Assembly: GCF_025947285.1 (NCBI RefSeq)
Contig: NZ_CP110008.1
Coordinates: 2,929,001 to 2,993,000, forward strand
From: Flavobacterium sp. N2820
Lineage (GTDB): Bacteria; Bacteroidota; Bacteroidia; Flavobacteriales; Flavobacteriaceae
Length of the DNA: 64,000 bases
Direction: 5' to 3'
Shown piece by piece: positions 27,864 to 37,080 of the stretch. A model generated the notes under the pieces. It ran no database searches and was not told the DNA's origin. It saw nothing but the letters and a program-made list of their open reading frames with translations. Position numbers and translations under genes: made by a program. Each line of letters begins with the position of its first letter. Position 1 is the stretch's first letter.

Positions 27864-29294
27864 TTATTTTTCCCTTGGTGTTTTTGATAATTTAGATTCT
27901 GAGTATTTTAATTTTTCTGGTCCAATAGGAAATCTTACATCTACATGTTTTGAAATCACTGTGCCATTACTGTTTTTATCATCGGCTCTGCTTGCTATTA
28001 ATTGCCAAGAGAAAGCAACATTTGAGTTTCCATTTTGAAGTTCTTTGACTATGAATCCTTCTGTAGATTTTTCTGTAACATATACACCATTACAATCTCC
28101 TTCTAATTGTACAAAAACTTTTAAAGGATGTTTTTCGTCTACAAAAATGTTTTTTGATAAAATAGGGTCAATTTTAATTTCAGCAATTCCATTAGTTAAT
28201 TTTCCGGTTCCTGAATCAGTAAATGTTATTTCTGGTGATTCTGGGCAAAATAAAACTCTATTTTGGTTATTTTCGTCTTTAACAACAGTGGAAACACTGC
28301 CTCCTCCAATTATTTTATAGTTTGTACCACTTGATCTAATTCCCACATAAGCCCAATCTCCAGTATTTTGATTTCCATCAAAGAAACCTCCATAATAATC
28401 GTTTCCGGTTGTTGTAAATCCTGCTACACTTGCAATTGACTGTGTGCTAGTTCCATTAGTTGTAGTAAAATATCCTCCTTGTCTATTTCCAGATGAGGTG
28501 CTAGAGCTACCATAAACACCGGCCTCATCTCCAGTTCCAGCTACGCCAATATTCCAGCCTGGTTGTGTTGAATACCCAGTGCCAATTCCGTCAAATGCTC
28601 CTGCTACATTTGTGTTTCCTGCAGTTGCTAATGTGTTATGTTGACCATAAATAGCTGCATTTCCTTGTCCGGTAGTGTAGCCATTAATTGGATAATCATT
28701 AGCTGTGCTCACGGCAGTAAACATATCTATCGTTGGAAATGGGGATGCTGCTCTAATATGAACATGATTAGTACTAGCATCTACAAAAAACATTTCTGTT
28801 TCACCAGTACCTTCAACTCTAAAATCATAATTTTGAGCATCTTCATTAATAACAGTTTCTGTTGTACCCATTCGAATCCTTTCAATGCTATTAGCTCTTA
28901 AAATCAAGGGTACATTATCTGTAGTTCCTACATAATTTGTTGCTGGATTCGTTCCTGTATTTCCTGATAAAGACCAATCTAAACCTCCAGGTGATCCTGC
29001 AAGCGAAACCCATCGAGTTCCGTCCCAATAGTACATTCCAGGTATTATATTATTAGGTATTACGCCTGCTGTTGCTGTATTCCAAACTAATGTTCCTGCA
29101 ACCAAAGGTCCTCCTTGAGGATTAACAACTGGTGCAGCAACATTTGTTGCAGTTAATGCAACTCTTGGGGGTATCAAACCATTTGTTGATGAGCTCACAT
29201 CTAATGCGCCGGCAGGTGTAGTAGTGCCAACGCCAACTTGTGCCAAAATACTAATAGGGAATAGTATTGTGCTTAAAAGTAAGAATTTTTTCAT
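27864..29294 (-). CDS. Secreted protein with GALD-type N-terminal module
   Basis: A 476-residue protein with signal peptide MKKFLLLSTILFPISILAQ followed by VGVGTTTPAGALDVSSSTNG ... GMYYWDGTRWVSL, the same module that starts the two P-domain proteins. The middle (~130-330) is Gly/Thr/Asn-rich with motifs IERIRMGTTETVINE and GVYGSSSTSSG, like the trimeric head and stalk regions of tail-fibre-like surface proteins. The last ~130 residues (FVQLEGDCNGVYVTEKS, FSWQLIASRADD) resemble the C-terminal part of such fibres. No T9SS tail is obvious. It may form a surface fibre (inference). A terminator separates it from the next gene. Confidence 0.65.
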   Translation of the reverse strand: MKKFLLLSTILFPISILAQVGVGTTTPAGALDVSSSTNGLIPPRVALTATNVAAPVVNPQGGPLVAGTLVWNTATAGVIPNNIIPGMYYWDGTRWVSLAGSPGGLDWSLSGNTGTNPATNYVGTTDNVPLILRANSIERIRMGTTETVINEDAQNYDFRVEGTGETEMFFVDASTNHVHIRAASPFPTIDMFTAVSTANDYPINGYTTGQGNAAIYGQHNTLATAGNTNVAGAFDGIGTGYSTQPGWNIGVAGTGDEAGVYGSSSTSSGNRQGGYFTTTNGTSTQSIASVAGFTTTGNDYYGGFFDGNQNTGDWAYVGIRSSGTNYKIIGGGSVSTVVKDENNQNRVLFCPESPEITFTDSGTGKLTNGIAEIKIDPILSKNIFVDEKHPLKVFVQLEGDCNGVYVTEKSTEGFIVKELQNGNSNVAFSWQLIASRADDKNSNGTVISKHVDVRFPIGPEKLKYSESKLSKTPREK

Positions 29295-29735
29295 AATAAG
29301 TAGGGGTTTATTATTGATAATACAAATATTTTGTTAAAGTATTAAAAAAAAATTAACACAATACTTAATTTTTGTTATTAATCGACGAACGACACATATC
29401 ATCGATAAAATGAATTAATTAAATATATTGTCTTTAATAGTCTCTATTTTAAGTGAATTGCAAATCGTTTCGTTTTCTTTATACTAGATTATTTTAATTT
29501 TTATATTTTTTGGGATTTATTGGCTTGAGATTTCCAAAGTAAACTTATCCATCTTGGCTTTAAATAGCTTCTAAGCTAGTGTAGAGTTAAAAAATTATTT
29601 ATTTTTAAAACTAATTTTGTTTAAATTTCGTAGATTAATAGCATAGCAAGATTTTAAGATTTTTTTTTAATTGATTGTAAAATAACATTATATACGTATA
29701 TTTGTGCACTATAAATATATCTAAACCATTAGATT
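29295..29735. other. 440-bp intergenic region between divergent secreted-protein genes
   Basis: Very AT-rich spacer between the minus-strand gene starting at 29294 and the plus-strand gene starting at 29736. No convincing ORF or RNA gene is visible. It holds a good plus-strand promoter near its right end (29675-29704). On the minus side only an imperfect -7 element (AATATTTG) is seen. Confidence 0.7.
29675..29704 (+). promoter_or_regulatory. Bacteroidetes-type promoter for the type A T9SS gene
   Basis: TTG (29675-29677), 19-nt spacer, TATATTTG (29697-29704); the ATG follows at 29736. Perfect match to the TTG/TAnnTTTG consensus. Confidence 0.8.
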
Positions 29736-31574
29736 ATGATAAGAAAAATCCTTTTATTTGTCCCTTTGTTGAGCTTTATTTTTACTGCTAAAGCTCAAAT
29801 GTATGTTTCCCCTAGCAGTTACGTATTCGTTAACAACCAGTATGTGTATGTTACACAAGATGTAAACATTCAAAACACGGGTAACTTTTATTTAAGAAAC
29901 ACATCTCAATTGTTACAAGGGGGTACTGGTGCTGGTGCTAATGCTGGCGCTGGAGATTTATCTGTTTTTCAAGAAGGAACGGTTAATAATTTTCAGTATA
30001 ATTATTGGTGTTCACCTGTTGGGGCTCCTTTAGCAGCGGCTGGTAATAATCCATTTGGAATTACAAGACTATATAGACCTACTGGTTTAACGGCTAGTAC
30101 TGCAGCTACTATATTACCTACCTCAAACTATAATGGTACTTCAAGTCCTTTGGCTATTGCTCCATATTGGATATGGAAATTTGTTACTTCTTCTACTTAT
30201 GCGCAATGGGCTTTTGTTGGATCTGCTTCCACAATAAATGCAGGCGAAGGTTTTTCAATGAAAGGAGTTTCAGGAACTGATGCAACAATTGCTGATGCAA
30301 CAGAAGGAGTTGCAAATAATTCAGGGGGTCAACGATATGATTTTAGAGGAAAACCAAATGATGGTACTATTCCAGTGGCAGTTTCTGCTGGAAATTTTAC
30401 ATTAGTGGGAAATCCTTATCCAAGTGCAATAGATTTAAATGCTTATTTATTAAACCCAGCTAATGCGGCTGTTATTAATGGTCAAGCTTATTTTTGGGAA
30501 CAAGTTGTAGTAAATTCACATATGTTGAATCAATATCAAGGCGGGTATGGGGTTTATAATCCTGGTACAAGTATTTATACTCCTGCAGCATTCTATACCT
30601 ATGACGGTGCCGGTAATCAAGGTGTGCCTATTGGTCCTGGGACATTTTTTCAAAGAAGATTTAGTCCTGTTGGGCAGGGTTTTATGGTAATGGGAACTGC
30701 ATCTGGAAATGTAACAATGCGCAATTCTTTTAGAGTATTTGTTAGAGAAGGTGCTGTAAATCAATCTCAATTTGCAAAGCTTGCTACTTTAGCTTCAACA
30801 GATGTATATGATCCAAATTCTGAATACTTTCCTGAAATTCCAAATGTTGCTGGAACAGATTATACAACAATCAAAAAAGGTACAGCTCCCTACATTAGAA
30901 TTCATGCAATGTATAACGAAGGTGGTGTTAGACCAACAACTATAGCGTTTTTAGAAACCGCAACTGATGGTTTTGATTATGGTGCTGATGGTAGATCTCC
31001 TTCTTCAGAAGCGGCTGAGTTTTATTACATTTTGTCAGACATGCCTCATGAATATGTAGCAACAGCTGTTCAATTTGATATAAATAAAAAGATTCCAGTT
31101 GGATTTAGATGTAATGCACAAACTTCTTTTAGAATTCAAGTTAAAGACGTAGTTGATTTTGATCCAAATCAAAAGGTATATATTCATGATAAATCAACGG
31201 ATATCTACTATGATATTAAAGATGGTGTGTTTGAAATGTCATTGCCAGCAGGTGATGATAGAACTCGTTTCGAAGTAACTTTTAAAAATACAGATGAAAC
31301 GTTAACTACACCTGATGAAGCAAATAACATGTTTGCAGTAGTTCAAAATAATGATCAAGGATTGTTAACTATTTTGAATACTTATAAAAAAGATATCAAA
31401 TCAATTACACTATATGATATTACGGGTAAATTGATTCTAAATAAACAAAACTTAGGAACGAATGATTCGTATCAATTTTCTACTGGAACATTAAGTGATG
31501 GGGTATATGTTGTAAAAGTAACTACAGCTGATAATGTTAATGTGAGTAAAAAAGTTTCTATTTACAAAAAATAA
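29736..31574 (+). CDS. T9SS type A cargo protein
   Basis: A 612-residue secreted protein with signal peptide MIRKILLFVPLLSFIFTAKAQ. The body is Gly/Tyr/Asn-rich and shares features with the C-terminal half of the type C cargo protein (NYWCSPVGAP; FTLVGNPYPSAIDLNAYL; GQGFMV), a module often found in flavobacterial T9SS proteins. The last ~75 residues form the type A sorting domain: ITLYDITGKLILNKQ ... LSDGVYVVKV ... KKVSIYKK. Expected to be secreted and anchored to the surface after removal of the tail. No catalytic motif seen. Expressed from its own promoter. Confidence 0.88.
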   Translation: MIRKILLFVPLLSFIFTAKAQMYVSPSSYVFVNNQYVYVTQDVNIQNTGNFYLRNTSQLLQGGTGAGANAGAGDLSVFQEGTVNNFQYNYWCSPVGAPLAAAGNNPFGITRLYRPTGLTASTAATILPTSNYNGTSSPLAIAPYWIWKFVTSSTYAQWAFVGSASTINAGEGFSMKGVSGTDATIADATEGVANNSGGQRYDFRGKPNDGTIPVAVSAGNFTLVGNPYPSAIDLNAYLLNPANAAVINGQAYFWEQVVVNSHMLNQYQGGYGVYNPGTSIYTPAAFYTYDGAGNQGVPIGPGTFFQRRFSPVGQGFMVMGTASGNVTMRNSFRVFVREGAVNQSQFAKLATLASTDVYDPNSEYFPEIPNVAGTDYTTIKKGTAPYIRIHAMYNEGGVRPTTIAFLETATDGFDYGADGRSPSSEAAEFYYILSDMPHEYVATAVQFDINKKIPVGFRCNAQTSFRIQVKDVVDFDPNQKVYIHDKSTDIYYDIKDGVFEMSLPAGDDRTRFEVTFKNTDETLTTPDEANNMFAVVQNNDQGLLTILNTYKKDIKSITLYDITGKLILNKQNLGTNDSYQFSTGTLSDGVYVVKVTTADNVNVSKKVSIYKK

Positions 31575-31587
31575 AAACTTATTATAG

Positions 31588-31595
31588 TATATTTG
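31588..31595 (+). promoter_or_regulatory. -7 element directly preceding a terminator hairpin
   Basis: A perfect TATATTTG ends one base before the terminator stem (31596). No TTG lies at the usual -33 distance, so strength is uncertain. Candidate promoter for the ACC deaminase-glucosaminidase-hemL operon. Confidence 0.5.
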
Positions 31596-31623
31596 AAAGC
31601 AGCTTTTTTAAGCTGCTTTTTTT
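31596..31623 (+). terminator. Intrinsic terminator touching the next start codon
   Basis: AAAGCAGCTT / AAGCTGCTTT (31596-31605 and 31610-31619) with TTTT loop and a T-run through 31623; the next ATG is at 31624. It terminates the type A T9SS gene. Confidence 0.88.
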
Positions 31624-32535
31624 ATGGGAAAAAGTCAAAATCAAAGAATTGAAATTATATTTCCTAACGGAATAGAACTCTATGTTAAAAGAGATGATTT
31701 GTTGCACCCTGTAATTTCTGGAAATAAATTTAGAAAATTGAAATACAATTTGCAACAAGCAAAATTTTTGGGACATACTAAATTATTGACTTTTGGTGGC
31801 GCTTTTTCAAATCATATTGTAGCTGTAGCAGGAGCAGGTCTATCCTTAGGTTTTGAAACTTTCGGGGTAATTCGTGGTGAAGAATTAATAGATAAAATTA
31901 ATGAAAATCCTTCTTTAAAATGTGCCCAACAAAACGGGATGAAATTTCATTTTGTAGACCGAACAACTTATCGAGATAAATCAGATAAAAAATTCATGGA
32001 AAGTTTGCACGATTTATACGGGGATTTTTATCTAATTCCAGAAGGAGGAACTAATGAATTAGCAGTAAAAGGATGTGAAGAGATTTTAACAGCTACTGAT
32101 AAATCTACCTTTGACTATGTTTGTACTGCAGTTGGAACAGGCGGAACGATTGCAGGAATTATCAATTCGTCAACGGAAAAGCAACAAATTATTGGATTTT
32201 CTTCCTTAAAAGGTGATTTTTTATCTGATGTAATTCGTAATTTTGTACAGAAAGAAAATTGGAACGTTAATTGCGACTATCATTTTGGAGGGTATGGAAA
32301 AATGACTGACGAATTAATCGGATTTTTGAATGCGTTTTACAAACAAACAAATGTTCCGTTGGACCCCGTTTATACAGGAAAAATGATGTATGGAATATTG
32401 GATTTAATTCAAAAAGATTACTTTCCTCCAAAATCAAAAATTCTAGCGATTCACACGGGTGGCTTACAAGGAATTTCGGGTATGAACGATTTATTAAGAA
32501 AAAAAAATAAAGAAACAATAAACTATAATGATTAA
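31624..32535 (+). CDS. PLP-dependent enzyme, ACC deaminase / D-cysteine desulfhydrase family
   Basis: A 303-residue fold-type II PLP enzyme. Visible are YVKRDDLLHPVISGNKFRKL with the probable PLP-binding Lys in GNKFRK, TFGGAFSNH, the Gly-rich phosphate loop GTGGTIAG, and AIHTGGLQG near the end. This family contains 1-aminocyclopropane-1-carboxylate deaminase and D-cysteine desulfhydrase; sequence alone does not separate them, though D-cysteine desulfhydrase-like annotation is usual here. The start is odd: the ATG follows the T-run of an upstream terminator with no spacer. Its 3' end overlaps the next gene by 8 bp. Confidence 0.85.
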   Translation: MGKSQNQRIEIIFPNGIELYVKRDDLLHPVISGNKFRKLKYNLQQAKFLGHTKLLTFGGAFSNHIVAVAGAGLSLGFETFGVIRGEELIDKINENPSLKCAQQNGMKFHFVDRTTYRDKSDKKFMESLHDLYGDFYLIPEGGTNELAVKGCEEILTATDKSTFDYVCTAVGTGGTIAGIINSSTEKQQIIGFSSLKGDFLSDVIRNFVQKENWNVNCDYHFGGYGKMTDELIGFLNAFYKQTNVPLDPVYTGKMMYGILDLIQKDYFPPKSKILAIHTGGLQGISGMNDLLRKKNKETINYND

Positions 32536-33385
32536 GAAAATTGCCCTATTATTGATAGTTGTGTTGGTTGCAAGTTGTAATAGTACACGACCTGTTGTTA
32601 GAACAACTTCTAAATCAAAACCTAAAACAACTACTACCAAAAAACCAGTAGCTCAAAACGCATCAACAAAATCAACCACTCCTAAAGCTTCAGGCGAAAA
32701 TAAAGGGAATGAGGTTCAATTAGAAGCAACCTCAAATATACGTACTTATGATGATGAAATTAAGTTGTATATTTCTAATTTTCAGGAAATTGCAAAAAAC
32801 AATATGAAGTCGCACGGAATTCCAGCTAGTATTACCTTAGCGCAAGGAATTTTAGAATCGGGTGCAGGAAAAGGAAAATTAGCACAAGCTGCAAATAATC
32901 ATTTCGGAATAAAATGTCATACGGGATGGACGGGTGAAAGTGTAAAGCATGATGACGATGCAGCTCAAGAATGTTTTAGAAAATATAATCATCCATCAGA
33001 ATCCTACAGAGACCATTCATTGTTTCTAACTTCTAGAAGCCGCTATGCAAACTTATTTAAATTGGATAAAGGAGATTATGAAGCGTGGGCAAAAGGCTTA
33101 AAGGATGCGGGTTATGCAACAGATAGAAAATATCCTGATAAATTAATTGGATTAATTGAACGTTTTGAATTGTATAAATATGACAACGAGGTTTTAAGTC
33201 GTGAATATGTGCCAGTAAAGAAAGATTCTTTGGTAGAAAATTCAGAAGGATTATACACTATTCAACAAGGAGATACGCTTTATTCACTTTCAAAAAAATT
33301 TAATCTTTCAGTCGAAGATTTAAAAAAACTAAATGATTTGTCAGACAACGCCATCAATATTGGCCAAAAAATAAAAATTAAATAA
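32528..33385 (+). CDS. Glucosaminidase (GH73-like) LysM lipoprotein
   Basis: A 285-residue peptidoglycan hydrolase with lipobox VASC after [13 protein letters not shown], a Thr/Lys-rich linker (~20-70), a GH73-like N-acetylglucosaminidase domain (~75-220; [18 protein letters not shown] with the likely catalytic Glu in ILESGAG, then NNHFGIKCH and a GYATDRKY motif), and one LysM domain at the end ([19 protein letters not shown] ... [10 protein letters not shown]). It probably trims murein in the periplasm. Overlaps of 8 bp with the preceding gene and 1 bp (TAATG) with hemL suggest translational coupling in one operon. Confidence 0.9.
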   Translation: MIKKIALLLIVVLVASCNSTRPVVRTTSKSKPKTTTTKKPVAQNASTKSTTPKASGENKGNEVQLEATSNIRTYDDEIKLYISNFQEIAKNNMKSHGIPASITLAQGILESGAGKGKLAQAANNHFGIKCHTGWTGESVKHDDDAAQECFRKYNHPSESYRDHSLFLTSRSRYANLFKLDKGDYEAWAKGLKDAGYATDRKYPDKLIGLIERFELYKYDNEVLSREYVPVKKDSLVENSEGLYTIQQGDTLYSLSKKFNLSVEDLKKLNDLSDNAINIGQKIKIK

Positions 33386-34671
33386 TGTTATATAAAAGAA
33401 GTAGTGAACTATTTGTAGCTGCAAATAAAGTAATTCCTGGCGGTGTAAATTCACCTGTTAGAGCATTTAAAGGAGTAGGAGGAACCCCAATTTTTGTAAA
33501 AGAAGCAAAAGGGGCTTATTTGTATGATGAAGATGGAAATCGCTTGATTGATTACATCAATTCTTGGGGTCCAATGATATTGGGTCATGCTTACGAACCA
33601 GTTGTAAATGCAGTAATTGAAAAAGCAAAAAAAGGAACCTCTTTTGGGATGCCAACAGCATTAGAAACGCAAATTGCAGAATTAGCGGTTTCAATGGTTC
33701 CAAATATCGATAAAATTCGATTTGTAAATTCTGGTACAGAAGCTTGTATGAGTGCAATTCGCTTAGCGCGAGGGTATACAAAACGAGATAAAATAATTAA
33801 ATTTTCAGGCTGTTATCACGGTCATTCTGATTCCTTTTTAATTGCAGCAGGGAGTGGTTTAAGTACTTTTGGTGTGCCAAATAGCCCAGGGGTAACTGCA
33901 GGAACTGCAAAAGACACATTGTTAGCAAGTTATAATGATATTGAGAACGTTAAAGCGTTATTTGATGCCAATAAAAATGAAATTGCTGCGATTATAATAG
34001 AACCAGTGGCTGGAAACATGGGGTGTATTCCGCCTGTAAAAGGTTTTTTAGAAGCTTTAAGAGCAATTTGTTCTGAAAACAAAACAATGCTTATCTTTGA
34101 TGAAGTTATGACTGGATTTCGTCTTGCTAAAGGTGGAGCACAAGAATTATACGATATTCAAGCCGACATTGTTTGTTTCGGAAAAGTAATTGGAGGCGGT
34201 TTGCCAGTTGGGGCTTTTGCTGCACGAGAAGAAATTATGAATTATCTAGCACCACTTGGACCAGTTTATCAAGCGGGAACACTTTCTGGGAATCCATTGG
34301 CTATGGCAGCTGGTCTAGAAATGTTAAAAGCTTTAAATAACAACCCTGCAATTTTTAAAAGTTTAGAAGAAAAAACGGCTTATTTAGAAAAAGGCATTGG
34401 TACTGTTTTAACTGATGCAAATATTCAATTCACAATCAATAGAGTGGGTTCTATGATTTCGGTACATTTTGATGCTAATCCTGTTTACGACTTCAATACA
34501 GCTAAGAACGGCGATAACGAAACATTTAAGAAGTTCTTTCATGGTTTGTTAAATCGTGGTGTTTATATTGCACCTTCTGCATATGAAACGTGGTTTATTA
34601 CAGATGCTTTATCTTATGAGGATTTAGATTTCACCATTCACGCTATTGCAGAAGTAGCTAAAGAGTTATAA
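33385..34671 (+). CDS. hemL: Glutamate-1-semialdehyde 2,1-aminomutase
   Basis: A 428-residue class III PLP aminotransferase that turns glutamate-1-semialdehyde into 5-aminolevulinate, the committed step to heme in the C5 pathway. Signatures: [18 protein letters not shown] at the N-terminus, [32 protein letters not shown] and the PLP lysine in [13 protein letters not shown]. Full length for the family. Its ATG overlaps the stop of the glucosaminidase gene by one base, so it is the last gene of a three-gene operon ending at the terminator at 34671-34700. Grouping of heme synthesis with a murein hydrolase is likely chance operon packing. Confidence 0.96.
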   Translation: MLYKRSSELFVAANKVIPGGVNSPVRAFKGVGGTPIFVKEAKGAYLYDEDGNRLIDYINSWGPMILGHAYEPVVNAVIEKAKKGTSFGMPTALETQIAELAVSMVPNIDKIRFVNSGTEACMSAIRLARGYTKRDKIIKFSGCYHGHSDSFLIAAGSGLSTFGVPNSPGVTAGTAKDTLLASYNDIENVKALFDANKNEIAAIIIEPVAGNMGCIPPVKGFLEALRAICSENKTMLIFDEVMTGFRLAKGGAQELYDIQADIVCFGKVIGGGLPVGAFAAREEIMNYLAPLGPVYQAGTLSGNPLAMAAGLEMLKALNNNPAIFKSLEEKTAYLEKGIGTVLTDANIQFTINRVGSMISVHFDANPVYDFNTAKNGDNETFKKFFHGLLNRGVYIAPSAYETWFITDALSYEDLDFTIHAIAEVAKEL

Positions 34672-34700
34672 AAAAATCCCGCATTTGCGGGATTTTTTTT
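34671..34700. terminator. Bidirectional intrinsic terminator
   Basis: AAAAAATCCCGC / GCGGGATTTTTT (34671-34682 and 34687-34698) with ATTT loop, A-run left and T-run right. Serves both hemL and the convergent small gene that stops at 34699. Confidence 0.92.
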
Positions 34701-35019
34701 ATTTCAAAGTAAGATTATTAAAAACTTTACTGTTGTTTTCTAAAAGAACTAATTGCTCATGTGTTAGCATGTCTTTAATTTCTTTTCTAATGTTTTTGAA
34801 TAAAACTTTTTTATCATCCTCAGAAGGATTTAAAGCTAAAGTTTTGTGTTTAGTAATGAATATTTGATATACTCTATCAGAAACTTCGTTATTTAATTTT
34901 AGAACTGATGTCAACTCAGTAGCATCTTTTTTTGCTAAAGTTTCTGCGTTAGATTCTTGTGCAAAAGCTCCTATTGTAAAAGCAAAAAACAAAGCAATAA
35001 CTGCAATTAATTTTTTCAT
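34699..35019 (-). CDS. Small secreted helical protein
   Basis: A 106-residue protein with signal peptide MKKLIAVIALFFAFTIGAFAQ. The mature ~85 residues are mostly helical (TELTSVLKLNNEVSDRVYQIF ..., then LTHEQLVLLENN), similar in style to the Spy/CpxP-like or DUF4890-like small periplasmic proteins of flavobacteria, and comparable to the next upstream gene. Function unknown. It has a good promoter on the minus strand: CAAAACTA at 35050-35057 with CAA at 35078-35080. Confidence 0.7.
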   Translation of the reverse strand: MKKLIAVIALFFAFTIGAFAQESNAETLAKKDATELTSVLKLNNEVSDRVYQIFITKHKTLALNPSEDDKKVLFKNIRKEIKDMLTHEQLVLLENNSKVFNNLTLK

Positions 35020-35049
35020 ATTATTATAGTTTTAATAGTTTTCGAAACT

Positions 35050-35080
35050 CAAAACTAATTGTTTTTTTTGGGATAACCAA
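35050..35080 (-). promoter_or_regulatory. Bacteroidetes-type promoter
   Basis: On the minus strand: TTG (35078-35080), 20-nt spacer, TAGTTTTG (35050-35057), followed by the ATG at 35019. Confidence 0.65.
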
Positions 35081-35093
35081 AAAAAGATAAAAA

Positions 35094-35540
35094 CTATTTT
35101 TCTACAGGTTGCCCTTTTTTTCTTTTTTCACTCCCTTTTTGTTTTCTCTCGCTCATTTTTTCTTTTCTATTTTCTTGTTTTTCTTCCCATTTCTTGAACT
35201 GCTCTTCGTTTAGAATTTTTTTCATTTGAGCTTTGTGTTCAATTTGATTGTCAAGCATTTTATTTTTCATTTCAAAGCGTTCATCTGCTGATAGTTTTTC
35301 TTCTTTTTCTCTTTTTGCTTTTATTTCAGCGATTTTTACTTCTCTTTTTTGAGCTTGTTCTAACAAAATTGCCTTTAATTCTTTCTGTTGTTTTGCATCT
35401 AAATCCAATTCCAAAGTCATTTTTTTAACTTGTAATTCAGTTTGTTGCTCAGGAGTTAGTTTTTCTCCTTTTCTGCTTCTTTCTTGTGCGAAAGTTAATG
35501 TCGATACTACTAAAGTTACGACTAAAATTAATTTTTTCAT
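35094..35540 (-). CDS. Spy/CpxP- or DUF4890-like periplasmic protein
   Basis: A 148-residue protein with signal peptide MKKLILVVTLVVSTLTFAQ and a highly charged, all-helical mature part (Lys/Glu/Gln-rich). It contains LTPEQQTELQVKKM and ILNEEQFKKWEEKQENRK, resembling the LTxxQ-type repeats of Spy/CpxP chaperones. The C-terminus is a Lys/Arg-rich tail (KQKGSEKRKKGQ), unusual for Spy and perhaps binding polyanions. Likely role in envelope stress or metal tolerance; next to it, divergently, begins a putative copper operon. Confidence 0.7.
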   Translation of the reverse strand: MKKLILVVTLVVSTLTFAQERSRKGEKLTPEQQTELQVKKMTLELDLDAKQQKELKAILLEQAQKREVKIAEIKAKREKEEKLSADERFEMKNKMLDNQIEHKAQMKKILNEEQFKKWEEKQENRKEKMSERKQKGSEKRKKGQPVEK

Positions 35541-35633
35541 TTTTCTATTTTTTTAATTGTTTGATGATAAGACATAGCCAATTTAAAAAGGTTTAATCTT
35601 TAACAAAAAATTATTAAAATGTGTTTTTATCAA

Positions 35634-35662
35634 TTGCAATAGTAAAAACGTTTGTATATTTG
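35634..35662 (+). promoter_or_regulatory. Bacteroidetes-type promoter of the putative copper operon
   Basis: TTG (35634-35636), 18-nt spacer, TATATTTG (35655-35662). The GTG start codon is at 35667, so the mRNA would be almost leaderless. Confidence 0.75.
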
Positions 35663-35666
35663 CAAA

Positions 35667-36044
35667 GTGAAAAATTTAGTCGTTTTAATCGCTTTTTTTA
35701 TGCTGGCAAAGCCGGCTATTCCATTTTTGGAATATGTTGTTAATTATGACTATATTGTAAAAGAGCTTTGTGAAAATAAGGATAAACCAATACTTAAATG
35801 TAATGGTAAATGTCACTTGGCGAAGCAATTAGCAAAATCTGCTGAAGAAGAAAAACCTATTTCTTCTGACAAAAAGCAAAACGTAAAACAAGAAATTGAA
35901 ACCATGTTTTGTCAAGATTTTAAAGCAGTTTCTTTTGCTGAAAATTTCGTTTTCACAAACAAAAAAATAAATTCTGACTATCAGAATTTGTATGCTTTGA
36001 CTGCAATACAGTCCACTTTTCATCCACCCACCTTTTTAGTTTAA
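35667..36044 (+). CDS. Small secreted or anchored protein with CNGKCHLAKQL motif
   Basis: A 125-residue protein if translation starts at GTG 35667 (MKNLVVLIAFFMLAKPAIPF); an upstream in-frame TTG would lie inside the promoter and is rejected. After a hydrophobic N-terminus comes EYVVNYDYIVKELCENKDKP and the motif CNGKCHLAKQL, then a variable region and an FHPPTF ending. Short proteins with this Cys motif and FHPP-like end recur in Bacteroidota, often beside metal or TonB genes; the cysteines and histidine could bind metal (inference). It is the first gene of the cluster with the MbnP- and MbnH-like proteins. Confidence 0.65.
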   Translation: MKNLVVLIAFFMLAKPAIPFLEYVVNYDYIVKELCENKDKPILKCNGKCHLAKQLAKSAEEEKPISSDKKQNVKQEIETMFCQDFKAVSFAENFVFTNKKINSDYQNLYALTAIQSTFHPPTFLV

Positions 36045-36167
36045 TTTTTTTATTGCAATCGGTTCTAATTCAAAGAATCGATAGGATATCTATGTCCAAA
36101 TTTGTTTAAAGAAATCAACATTTAAACACAAATAATAATAAATTTTAAACTAAAAAATTTTCAAAAA

Positions 36168-36947
36168 ATGAAATTTCAATTAAAAAATATAGTAGCTGTA
36201 ATGGCTTTAGCTTTAGCATTCACTTCATGTTCAGACGATGATAATAACGCAATAACCGGCGAAGGAAACTTAAAATTAGAATTCGATAACGTTTATGGCG
36301 ATGCAGATTTTGCTTTTGATACACCTTACACCAACTCAAACGGAGAAGTTGTTAAAGCTTCAAATGCAATTTATATTGTGAGTAATATCGTTTTAACTAA
36401 AGAAGATGGTTCAACTTATACTGTGCCTAAAAGCGAAAGCTATTTCTTTGTAAACGAAGCAGATGCGGCAAGTACATTGTTAAATTTACCAAACATTCCA
36501 GCAGGAAATTACACAAAAGTTACGTTCGGAATTGGTGTTGATCAAGCACAATTTAATGCTGGAGCAGACGGACAAGGAAGCATGTGGACAGATGCGCAAG
36601 CATTAGGCATGACATGGTCTTGGGCTGCCGGATATAAATTTGTAAAATTTGAAGGAACAGTTACTTCAGCAACGCACACAGATGCAAATTACAGAGTGCA
36701 TACTGGAAAAACTGGCGATGTATACAATTATGCTGAAGTTGTTTTAGATTTACCAGATAATGCTTTAGTTAGAACAAACATTACACCTCAGGTTCATATC
36801 ATGGCCGATTTAAAGAAGATTGTTGATGGTACAACAGTTATCAATTTTGAAGAAGGTTTAGACGTAATGGGAGGAACAAAAGTGCAAAACATTTCGGCTA
36901 ACAACGTTCCTACAATGTTTGAAGTACACCACGTTCACAACGATTAA
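36168..36947 (+). CDS. MbnP-like copper-binding lipoprotein
   Basis: A 259-residue lipoprotein (lipobox FTSC, Cys21, followed by SDDD). The mature part matches the MbnP family: GNLKLEFDNVYGD start, KASNAIYIVSNIVLTKEDGS, and a tryptophan cluster W140, W150, W152 in GSMW ... GMTWSWAAGYKFVKFEG. Further features are a His in the PQVHIMADL segment and the His-rich end FEVHHVHND. Known MbnP proteins bind copper after a partner diheme enzyme (MbnH) oxidises a tryptophan to kynurenine; the next gene encodes just such an enzyme. Copper binding here is inferred from family and context. Confidence 0.82.
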   Translation: MKFQLKNIVAVMALALAFTSCSDDDNNAITGEGNLKLEFDNVYGDADFAFDTPYTNSNGEVVKASNAIYIVSNIVLTKEDGSTYTVPKSESYFFVNEADAASTLLNLPNIPAGNYTKVTFGIGVDQAQFNAGADGQGSMWTDAQALGMTWSWAAGYKFVKFEGTVTSATHTDANYRVHTGKTGDVYNYAEVVLDLPDNALVRTNITPQVHIMADLKKIVDGTTVINFEEGLDVMGGTKVQNISANNVPTMFEVHHVHND

Positions 36948-36978
36948 TTTAAGTAGAAGCTAATCCAGCTATACATTA

Positions 36979-37080
36979 CAAGTCCGCAGGAAAAACAAAA
37001 ATTTTGTAAGCAAAAAAAATGGGCTTCTTAGGTCGCCATTTTTTAGCAACAAAATCAATTTGTTTTTCCTTTACGGGCTT
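36979..37080. repeat. ~100-bp imperfect palindrome upstream of the MbnH-like gene
   Basis: GGAAAAACAAA (36989-36999) pairs with TTTGTTTTTCC (37059-37069). Pairing continues inward (TTTTGTAAGC with GCAACAAAA; AAAAATGG with CCATTTTT) and outward (AAGTCCG with CGGGCTT). The DNA can form one long hairpin. It is followed by ATCTGGGCTAA (37089-37099). Confidence 0.75.
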
